NCBI RefSeq assembly: GCF_017115105.1
Contig: NZ_JABXKH010000171.1
Span: 1 to 38,046 of the forward strand
Origin: Nostoc sp. NMS2
GTDB lineage: Bacteria > Cyanobacteriota > Cyanobacteriia > Cyanobacteriales > Nostocaceae
DNA: 38,046 nucleotides
Reading direction: 5' to 3'
The translations under genes and the position numbers were made by a program. The first letter of the stretch is position 1. Each line of letters starts with the position of its first letter. Positions 31,876 through 38,046 of the stretch are shown one piece after another. The notes under the pieces are model-generated. The model saw only the letters and a list, made by a program, of their open reading frames with translations. It had not been told where the DNA came from and made no database searches.

Positions 31876-33465
31876 CTAATGACCGACTGGTGCTTTCGCT
31901 CCGGCACCGCCTTTACCCAAGAATAGTAATAGGGGTAAAGAGCAAAGGAACCCTATCCCTACAACTCGAAAGCAATCTGCGTAAGATAAAACAGCAGCTT
32001 GAGTATTTACTGTTTGACTTAATAAAGCTAGTGCTTGTTGCTGTGCTGTTGCCGCATCCATACCTTGGCTTTGCAGGGCCCCATTAAGCAAATCTAGACG
32101 TTGATTTGTTTCTGGATCATAAGGGCTAAGTTTTGATAACAAGATGGCTCTATGAAATGCCTCTCGTCGGTCAAGCAGAGTAGTAAGTAGGGCAATGCCG
32201 ATGCTACCACCTAATTGTCGAGTCAAGTTGTAGAAACCAGAACCAGCAGAAATATCTTGTTTGGGTAGCGGGCCTAAAACTGCCAAACTCAAAGGGAGAA
32301 ACATCAACACAGTAAAAGCTCCACGCCATACCAATGGCCAAAATAAATCATCTGTGCCTGTTTGTGGGGTAATTGCTGCTAGTTGAAACATAACTCCAGA
32401 TGAGCCGACAGCGCCCATTGCAATTAAAAATCGGGCATCAATTTTACTGGATAGCTTGCCTAATAGAACCATGACGATCGCAGACGCTAAAGCACCAGGC
32501 GCTAACAATAGTCCTGTCTGCGTTGCCGTAAAGTGCAGTACACTCTGAGCAAATATCGGCACAGCAAAGAGTGTGCCATAAAGCCCCATACCGACCACTG
32601 CTGAGAGAACGCTTCCCGCAGCTAAAGAACGGTGACGCAAAACTCTCAAATCCACAGCAGGGTGATTTGTTTTCAGTTCTCGCCAAATAAACAACCCCAT
32701 GCCGATAATACTGGCGATCGCTAACGTGGTGATAAAACTGGAGGAAAACCAGTCTTCTTTCTCTCCTTCTTCTAACAAAGTTTGCATAGAACCGATCGCA
32801 ATAATCAAAAATCCAATGCCGAACCAATCGACGGATTGGCTTTGCGTCTGGCTTTTGTCTTTGTCTTTGGGCAAAAACACGAAGGACATCGCTACTGCAA
32901 CGATCCCGAAGGGAATATTAACAAAGAAAATCCACCGCCAGCCCAAACCATCTACCAGGAATCCTCCTAAAGTTGGGCCGATAGCTGGGCCAGCAATTAC
33001 ACCTACCCCAAAAACTGCCTGTGCCAAACCCTGTTCAGCAGGTGGAAAAGTCTCAAACAAAATCGCTTGTGCTTTAGCTAGCAACCCGCCACCACATAAA
33101 CCTTGAAGAATTCGAGAAAGAACCAGCATCGGTAAATTGAATGCTAACCCGCATAAAACCGAGGCAATGGTAAAGCCAATCAACGAAAATATAAAGTAGG
33201 TTTTGCGTCCAAAGTAATCTCCCAGCCATGCAGATAAGGGAATTAAGACAACATTTGCGATCGCATATCCAGTTACTACCCAACCTACCTCACTGACAGT
33301 TGCTCCTAGACTGGCTTGAATATCTGTCAGGGCAACGTTAACAATACTGGTATCAATTACCTCCAAGATTGCACCCAGAGAAGCCGTCAAAGCGATCGCC
33401 CACTTCAATGGCCCGTGGACATAACCAAATTGATCAAAACTAGAACGTTTAATGTTGGTAGCCAT
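31876..33465 (-). CDS. DHA2-type multidrug MFS exporter (EmrB/QacA family)
   Basis: 529 residues from ATG 33465 (MATNIKRSSFDQ). The frame reaches 33495 only by translating a repeat. About 14 membrane helices are visible, the hallmark of the DHA2 branch. Landmarks: motif D1 LEVIDTSIVNVALTDIQ in helix 1, motif A GDYFGRKTYFI after helix 2, and antiporter motif C GVGVIAGPAIGPTLGG in helix 5. It exports hydrophobic or cationic compounds using the proton gradient. EmrB-like members often pair with an EmrA adaptor, which is not present here. Divergent from a TetR-family gene with a palindromic operator overlapping its promoter, so substrate-induced expression is likely. Confidence 0.92.
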   Translation of the reverse strand: MATNIKRSSFDQFGYVHGPLKWAIALTASLGAILEVIDTSIVNVALTDIQASLGATVSEVGWVVTGYAIANVVLIPLSAWLGDYFGRKTYFIFSLIGFTIASVLCGLAFNLPMLVLSRILQGLCGGGLLAKAQAILFETFPPAEQGLAQAVFGVGVIAGPAIGPTLGGFLVDGLGWRWIFFVNIPFGIVAVAMSFVFLPKDKDKSQTQSQSVDWFGIGFLIIAIGSMQTLLEEGEKEDWFSSSFITTLAIASIIGMGLFIWRELKTNHPAVDLRVLRHRSLAAGSVLSAVVGMGLYGTLFAVPIFAQSVLHFTATQTGLLLAPGALASAIVMVLLGKLSSKIDARFLIAMGAVGSSGVMFQLAAITPQTGTDDLFWPLVWRGAFTVLMFLPLSLAVLGPLPKQDISAGSGFYNLTRQLGGSIGIALLTTLLDRREAFHRAILLSKLSPYDPETNQRLDLLNGALQSQGMDAATAQQQALALLSQTVNTQAAVLSYADCFRVVGIGFLCSLPLLLFLGKGGAGAKAPVGH

Positions 33466-33470
33466 CAATA

Positions 33471-33527
33471 TAATTCGTAATAGAGCCTCCGGCACGCTAC
33501 GCGAACGTAATTCGTAATTCGTAATTA
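33471..33527. repeat. GTAATTC array and dispersed repeat, second copy
   Basis: AATTCGTAATAGAGCCTCC, then GGCACGCTACGCGAACGTAA and further GTAATTC units. It matches 885-946 apart from one base in the CGCT(A/C)CGCG segment. It sits in the leader of the MFS exporter transcript. Confidence 0.85.
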
Positions 33528-33619
33528 AGAAACCTAGATTAAATCCGACTTTTGTGTGTAGCTTTCTTTTCGATAATTGGGATCAGAGCGATCGCAAAGC
33601 TAAAATTAGACATTACATC

Positions 33620-33656
33620 TATACGATACGGTAGCGTATCATATAAAAATGGTCAA
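33620..33656 (-). promoter_or_regulatory. TetR-type operator over the MFS exporter promoter
   Basis: Inverted arms TATACGATACG (33620-33630) and CGTATCATATA (33635-33645) around GTAG match at 10 of 11 positions. On the minus strand, a -35 TTGACC (33656-33651), a 17-base spacer and a -10 TACCGT (33633-33628) form a standard promoter pointing to the exporter. The operator covers the spacer and -10. A TetR repressor bound here would block it, and possibly its own gene. Confidence 0.75.
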
Positions 33657-33831
33657 GGGAGACTTCAATGAAAAGCAGCAGAAATACTTATGCTAAAGAT
33701 GGATAGTCACTTCTGCTGTTTTTGTGCATGAAAACTGGGTAGTAGGGCTTATTCGTTTCCCAGATGGTACGTTCTATACCCAAAGGTAGAAGCAAATTGC
33801 CAAGAAGATATTGCTTGGGGATGATATTTTT

Positions 33832-34467
33832 ATGAGTAACCAAATCAACAGTCCTTCTGGACGACCACGCAGCATCCACGCTGACCAAGCGATTCTGCAA
33901 GCGACCTTAGACTTACTTGCAGATGTAGGATATCAGAGTATGAGTATAGAAGCGATCGCTTCTCGGGCTGGAGTTGGTAAAACGACCATCTATCGGCGTT
34001 ACACTTCCAAAGAAGAACTAGTTGCAGACGCGATAGAAAGTTTGAGAGATGATTTAGCGATCCCCGATACTGGCAGCTTTTGGGGAGACATGGATATTTT
34101 GATCGAGAATGCCGCCAAAAAGATAGATAGTCCCCTTGGTCGTCAGACACTCGCTTTGATAATTAGTACAGCGTCTAGCAATCCTCAGTTTGCAGAGGTT
34201 TACTGGACAAAATATACAAAACTTCGACGTGAAGCATTCTCTAAAGTACTTGAGCGGGCCCAATCTAGAGGTGAAATACACAAGGATGCAGACGTAGACT
34301 TAATTATCGATCTGGTAAGCGGATCACTATATTATGCACTGATCTTTAAACCCACAACCGAGCCAGTAGAAGCATATATGCGCCGCACCGTGAATCTTCT
34401 TATGAAGGGAGTGGGGAGTGGGGCAGGGGGCAGGGGGCAGGGGAGCAGGGGGAGCAGGGGAGGATGA
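33832..34467 (+). CDS. TetR/AcrR family transcriptional repressor
   Basis: 211 residues from ATG 33832 (MSNQINSPSGRPRS); an ATG seven codons earlier is possible. The N-terminal helix-turn-helix spans about residues 17-62 (ILQATLDLLADVGYQSMSIEAIASRAGVGKTTIYRRYTSKEELV), followed by a helical ligand-binding domain of the TetR_C_11 sort (LALIISTASSNPQFAEVYWTKY, GSLYYALIFKPTTEPVEAYMRRTVNLLMKG). It most likely represses the divergent MFS exporter through the palindrome at 33620-33645 and is released by the exporter's substrate (inference from arrangement). The last 18 residues (VGSGAGGRGQGSRGSRGG) are translated from a GGGGCAGG-type repeat, so the natural stop has been lost to repeat insertion. Confidence 0.9.
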   Translation: MSNQINSPSGRPRSIHADQAILQATLDLLADVGYQSMSIEAIASRAGVGKTTIYRRYTSKEELVADAIESLRDDLAIPDTGSFWGDMDILIENAAKKIDSPLGRQTLALIISTASSNPQFAEVYWTKYTKLRREAFSKVLERAQSRGEIHKDADVDLIIDLVSGSLYYALIFKPTTEPVEAYMRRTVNLLMKGVGSGAGGRGQGSRGSRGG

Positions 34468-34600
34468 GGGAGATGAGGGAGATGAGGGAGCAGGGGGACA
34501 AGGGGGAATTATTGAACAAGTCTCTCCCTTGTCTCCCCCCCTCTTCCTTGTCTCCCTTGTCTCTTCTTCATGCCCAATGCCCCATTCCCCATTCCCAACT
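34410..34600. repeat. Purine/pyrimidine-rich short repeats
   Basis: GGGGCAGGGG and GGAGCAGGG units, then GATGAGGGA heptamer- and nonamer-like units, then TCTCCCTTG units on the complementary sense, and GCCCCATTCCCCATTCCC at the end. The block overlaps the 3' end of the TetR gene and contains no other gene. Confidence 0.85.
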
Positions 34601-34674
34601 TGTTATCAAAATAACTTTCCAGTACAGGTCATAAATGAGATGATGAATTAATTAGAGAAAAAGGTGAACAATTG

Positions 34675-35028
34675 TTATTTTTCTCCTTCCGCTTCTGGTT
34701 GCAGAATAGCATTACAGTACTGAATGAGGGTTGTCAAGCGATCGCTAATCGTCTGAAGTCTCGTTTGTGCAGTCGATGCTTGCCGCGCTCCTTGCAAAAA
34801 CATCACATCTATTGCCAACAAACGCAATTGCTTGCTGATTTCCGTTTGATAAGACTGCACTCGCCAGTTTTCATCAGCCAAAGGCACAATTTGCTGTCCA
34901 AAAAATTGCTGCAACGAGGCTACACGCACTCGCAGTTCAGGCGCAGCTATTTGGGTAGTTGTGGCATCGGAGCGTAATTGCTCTAGCAAGGTTACGAGTG
35001 CCAAATATTTCTCAGGGTTTAAAGACAT
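34675..35028 (-). CDS. patD: Probable heterocyst-frequency protein PatD
   Basis: 117 residues, soluble and almost wholly helical. It has MSLNPEKYLALVTLLEQLRSD at the start, VRVASLQQFFGQQIVPLADE in the middle, and KQLRLLAIDVMFLQGARQASTAQTRLQTISDRL towards the end. Length and these blocks agree with my memory of the PatD family of heterocystous cyanobacteria, an NtcA-regulated protein that adjusts heterocyst frequency in Anabaena. I cannot verify this by search. One cysteine, no signal peptide. No canonical NtcA box is present upstream; the nearest is GTA-N10-TAC at 35060-35075. Divergent from the relA/spoT gene across 218 bases. Confidence 0.6.
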   Translation of the reverse strand: MSLNPEKYLALVTLLEQLRSDATTTQIAAPELRVRVASLQQFFGQQIVPLADENWRVQSYQTEISKQLRLLAIDVMFLQGARQASTAQTRLQTISDRLTTLIQYCNAILQPEAEGEK

Positions 35029-35246
35029 CCAGTGCTAGTTAAGATAGTATTAGTGTCAAGTAATTTTTCTTTTACAATAAACTTTCTTAAAGACTTATCA
35101 GCAGTAAAAGTCTCAAATCCTGATTTGAGGCTTTGTTTGCCATCAATGGATTTTCAAGCTTATTGGGCGACAGCATTTTCTTAGGGTGATGCTGCCACTT
35201 TTATTTATCATTCACTTATCTACCGATCCTATCCAAACCCAATTGT

Positions 35247-37517
35247 ATGAGCAGTCTAGCTATAAATTCATCAGTTGATCTAGCCATTCCGGAATGGTTA
35301 AAAAAATGTTTGAAGGAGTCATCCACAAGTAACGGCGAAGCGGAAGATGACCGAAGGCATAGTGATACAGTCTTAATTGGTCGCGCATTTGAATTTGCTT
35401 ACCAACTCCATCAAGGTCAATACCGCAAATCGGGGGAAGCATACATTGCTCATCCCATTGCTGTAGCCGACTTGCTGCGTGACTTGGGAGGTAGTGCTGC
35501 TATGATAGCAGCTGGATTCCTCCATGATGTCGTTGAAGATACAGAAGTTACAAGTCAAGAAATAGAAGAGCGCTTTGGCCCAGAAGTGCGGCAATTGGTG
35601 GAAGGTGTCACCAAGCTTTCTAAAATCAATTTCACCAGCAAAACCGAAAGTCAAGCCGAAAACTTCCGGCGGATGTTTTTGGCAATGGCGCAAGATATTC
35701 GGGTAATTGTGGTGAAATTGGCAGATCGTTTGCATAATATGCGAACTTTACAATATATGTCGGAGTCCAGCCGCCGCCGCAGTGCCCAGGAAACACGAGA
35801 TATTTTCGCGCCTTTAGCCAATCGCTTGGGGATTTGGCGAATTAAATGGGAACTGGAAGATTTGGCTTTTAAGTATTTGGAACCAGAAGCTTACCGCCAA
35901 ATGCAAGAGCATGTTTCCGAAAAACGGACGGCGCGAGAAGAGAAACTGGCTAAAGCGACGAATATGTTGCGAGAACGTTTACAGCAAGCCGGAATTCACT
36001 TCCAAGATATTAGCGGTCGTCCCAAGCACCTTTATAGCATTTACCAAAAAATGCACCGCCAGCAAAAAGAATTTCATGAAATTTACGATTTGGCAGCGCT
36101 GCGGATTATTGTTCAAACCAATGAGGAATGCTATCGGGCGTTGGCGGTAGTGCATGATGCTTTTCGCCCAATTCCTGGGAGATTTAAAGATTACATTGGA
36201 CTGCCAAAGCCTAACCGTTACCAGTCGTTGCATACTGGGGTGATTGGACTAACTGGTCGTCCTTTAGAAGTGCAAATTCGGACAATCGAAATGCATCATA
36301 TCGCCGAGTATGGGATTGCTGCCCATTGGAAGTACAAAGAGACAGGAGGTTCTAGTATTAGCCATTTGACAGCGACAGATGACAAGTTTACTTGGCTGCG
36401 GCAGCTGCTGGAATGGCAAACCGATCTCAAGGATGCACAAGAATATCTTGATAGCATCAAGGACAATCTATTTGAAGATGATGTCTATGTCTTCACCCCT
36501 AAGGGGGATGTTGTTCCTTTAAGCCCCGGTTCTACCACTGTAGATTTTGCTTATCGCATTCATACGGAAGTGGGAAACCACTGTTCAGGGGCGCGGGTGA
36601 ATGGGCGAATGGTGTCTCTGTCAACTCGGCTGCAAAATGGCGATATTGTAGAAGTTCTTACCCAAAAGAACTGCCATCCGAGTTTGGATTGGTTGAACTT
36701 TGTCAGAAGTTCGGCGGCGAAATATCGGATAAAACAATGGTACAAGCGATCGCGCCGCGAAGAAAATGTTGCTCGTGGACGAGAATTGTTAGAAAAAGAA
36801 CTCGGTAAAACTGGTTTTGATAGTCTGCTAAAGTCAGATGCAATGCAGATTGTCGCCGAAAAGTGTAACTATCATAGCGTAGAAGATTTACTCGCTGGTT
36901 TGGGTTACGGAGAAATTACGTTGAACTTGGTGCTAAATCGTTGGCGAGAAGTGGCGAAGGGACAACAACCAGTTTCCACTGTGTCGCCATTTCTCCCCAA
37001 AGAACCAACAACATCAAAAGCTTTGCGAGATGCACCGCCAACGACTTCACGCGCCAGTGATTCGCCAATTTTTGGGGTAGAGGGATTGGTGTATTATTTA
37101 GCTGGGTGTTGTACCCCGATTCCTGGCGAACCGATTATTGGTGTGGTGACGCGAGGTAGGGGGATTTCAATTCATCGCCAAGGCTGCAATAATCTAGAGA
37201 CTGTGGAGTATGAGCGCTTAGTACCAGTCAGATGGAACCCAGCCGCCGAAAATAGCGGTCGTCCGCACACTTACCCGGTGGATGTGCAAATTGAAGCTCT
37301 TGATCGTGTGGGGGTGCTAAAGGATATTCTCTCACGGTTGAGTGACCAAGGAATCAATGTCCGCCATGCTCAAGTGAAAACGGCTGTTGGTCAACCTGCA
37401 TTGATGGACTTAGGAATAGATATACGCGATCGCTCTCAATTAGAGCAAGTGTTTGTGCAAATTAAAAAAATGAGCGACATTTTGAATATCCGCCGCGTTG
37501 GTCAAATTGACGAGTAG
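35247..37517 (+). CDS. relA/spoT: Bifunctional (p)ppGpp synthase/hydrolase
   Basis: 756 residues with the complete long-RSH layout. The HD hydrolase domain spans about 40-190: a His in YIAHPIAVADLL, H93-D94 in LHDVVEDTE, and ADRLHNMRTL. The synthetase follows at about 250-370, with YDLAALRIIV, RFKDYIGLPKPNRYQSLHT and EVQIRT. The TGS domain is at about 410-470 (VFTPKGDVVPLSPGSTTVDFAYRIHT), then a helical/zinc-finger-like segment with the CC of YLAGCCTPIPG, and a C-terminal ACT domain (about 680-756). RFKD, rather than the EFDD-type motif of monofunctional RelA, together with an intact HD pair indicates both synthesis and hydrolysis. It governs the stringent response; single Rel enzymes are usual in cyanobacteria. 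Confidence 0.95.
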   Translation: MSSLAINSSVDLAIPEWLKKCLKESSTSNGEAEDDRRHSDTVLIGRAFEFAYQLHQGQYRKSGEAYIAHPIAVADLLRDLGGSAAMIAAGFLHDVVEDTEVTSQEIEERFGPEVRQLVEGVTKLSKINFTSKTESQAENFRRMFLAMAQDIRVIVVKLADRLHNMRTLQYMSESSRRRSAQETRDIFAPLANRLGIWRIKWELEDLAFKYLEPEAYRQMQEHVSEKRTAREEKLAKATNMLRERLQQAGIHFQDISGRPKHLYSIYQKMHRQQKEFHEIYDLAALRIIVQTNEECYRALAVVHDAFRPIPGRFKDYIGLPKPNRYQSLHTGVIGLTGRPLEVQIRTIEMHHIAEYGIAAHWKYKETGGSSISHLTATDDKFTWLRQLLEWQTDLKDAQEYLDSIKDNLFEDDVYVFTPKGDVVPLSPGSTTVDFAYRIHTEVGNHCSGARVNGRMVSLSTRLQNGDIVEVLTQKNCHPSLDWLNFVRSSAAKYRIKQWYKRSRREENVARGRELLEKELGKTGFDSLLKSDAMQIVAEKCNYHSVEDLLAGLGYGEITLNLVLNRWREVAKGQQPVSTVSPFLPKEPTTSKALRDAPPTTSRASDSPIFGVEGLVYYLAGCCTPIPGEPIIGVVTRGRGISIHRQGCNNLETVEYERLVPVRWNPAAENSGRPHTYPVDVQIEALDRVGVLKDILSRLSDQGINVRHAQVKTAVGQPALMDLGIDIRDRSQLEQVFVQIKKMSDILNIRRVGQIDE

Positions 37518-37888
37518 GTGATTGGTGGGGTGCGTTAACGGAGTTTGACGCACCAGTTTGCGATCGTTTTTAGGAGTCGAACCGCAGAGACGCGGAGGGC
37601 ACAGAGGAAGAGAGGAGGAAATGATTTTACCGTGTTTTTACTTAAAGAATTGTATTATATTTGATAGCTAAAGATTAACGGCAGTAGATTTTACATCTTT
37701 ACTAGGCTTTATCTGTCTTAACCTCTGTTAAGACGTGATGTTACTTGCAAATTCACGTTTTATACGGAATATTTAACTTTAACCTTTATTTAATCTTCAT
37801 ATTTTAGTTGTGTGAGATTACGGGTGTTAGTTAGTAATAATTAAGGCTAACTTTGACATACTTTAAATTTATAAAAGTTTAATAAAGT
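37518..37888. other. Spacer after relA/spoT
   Basis: 371 bases. A hairpin GGTGCGT/ACGCACC (37529-37535 / 37548-37554) follows the stop codon and is part of a small dispersed family (compare 20255-20279). It lacks a proper T run. A GAGACGCGGAGGGCACAGAGG repeat-like segment follows, then AT-rich sequence. No gene seen. Confidence 0.5.
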
Positions 37889-37990
37889 ATGTCCAAACTT
37901 CTGGTTAGTCAATATCACACAGAAGTAGAAAGAATTATCCAATATGGCGGTTCACGTAAAGCAGGGTTAGCGCGTCTCAAACCCTATTGA
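37889..37990 (+). pseudogene. N-terminal stub of a DNA methylase/restriction protein
   Basis: 33 codons from ATG 37889. The first 24 (MSKLLVSQYHTEVERIIQYG, then GSRK) look like the start of type ISP/N6-adenine DNA methylase-restriction proteins. The frame then turns into AGLARLKPY and stops at 37988-37990. The change is abrupt at about 37960, as expected for a deletion or an insertion. What follows to the window end (a TTGACAGAGGGATTATGG-like stretch) is not recognisable. Assignment is from memory of the conserved N-terminus only. Confidence 0.45.
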
Positions 37991-38046
37991 CAGAGGGATT
38001 ATGGCAGAGGGTCTGAGTTTGGGAGAGCCGCAGCCAAAACAGAAAC

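Noticed and set aside
32444..33106. Several open frames in other frames within the MFS exporter gene
   Set aside because: They are shadows of a long, clearly coding membrane protein and lack any family resemblance.
34410..34600. Possible CRISPR-like array
   Set aside because: The repeats are 7-9 bases, contiguous and without unique spacers. They are STRRs, as are the arrays at 885, 3661, 14139, 24224 and 28168. No cas genes are present.
35060..35075. NtcA box upstream of the PatD-like gene
   Set aside because: The half-sites GTA and TAC are separated by 10 bases rather than 8, and the site is only 32 bases from the start codon, too close for an activator.
37529..37554. Terminator for relA/spoT
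   Set aside because: The GGTGCGT/ACGCACC stem is a dispersed repeat also seen at 20255-20279, has a 12-base loop and no adjacent T run, so termination function is not supported.

Overview
The window comes from the chromosome of a filamentous, probably heterocyst-forming cyanobacterium of the Nostoc/Anabaena type. The evidence is cumulative. HIP1 octamers (GCGATCGC) are scattered through genes and spacers. Spacers carry the 7-base short tandem repeats (STRRs) and small palindromic dispersed repeats typical of Nostocales. The gene set includes pcyA (phycocyanobilin synthesis), a Ftn2/ZipN divisome protein, a DevBCA-type exporter and a probable PatD protein. No closer species call is justified from sequence alone.

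Layout, left to right. 1-3650: a broken thioredoxin-reductase-like flavoprotein running in from the left edge, two small unknown genes, a HAD phosphatase and a divergent coiled-coil membrane protein. 3838-7525: a DevB-DevC-DevA exporter on the minus strand. 8395-9543: pcyA and a small unknown gene. 9567-9885: two adjacent MITE-like elements. 9952-12258: ftn2/zipN. 13025-15216: pdhA, an aldose 1-epimerase homologue behind a heptamer array, and tRNA-Lys(UUU).

15575-20214 is the most unusual part. An ECF-like sigma factor overlaps a TPR protein gene that carries a 1-base frameshift. Three tandem genes for secreted proteins of about 185-200 residues, which I could not place in a family, follow. 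The third has an in-frame TGA. The first and third share a conserved 119-base upstream segment, so this may be a small sigma-factor-linked secreted-protein locus that is now decaying.

20623-31720 is mostly housekeeping: class II fructose-bisphosphate aldolase, a nitrilase-type amidohydrolase, thioredoxin, GuaB3, a YdcF-like protein, SbcD and PAPS reductase. It also holds a self-contained unit encoding a 34-residue membrane peptide, with recognisable promoter and terminator, and a two-gene signalling pair (methanogen-output-domain-like protein plus hybrid-free histidine kinase). 31876-34467: a DHA2 multidrug MFS exporter divergent from a TetR regulator, with a strong operator/promoter candidate between them. 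34675-37517: a PatD-like protein divergent from a bifunctional RelA/SpoT. The right edge holds what looks like the first 24 codons of a DNA methylase/restriction gene, after which similarity stops.

At least six short elements with terminal inverted repeats lie in spacers. One has perfect 15-base ends and a 5-base target duplication, and two others are copies of one family in opposite orientation. All family assignments come from reading motifs by eye; no database search was possible.
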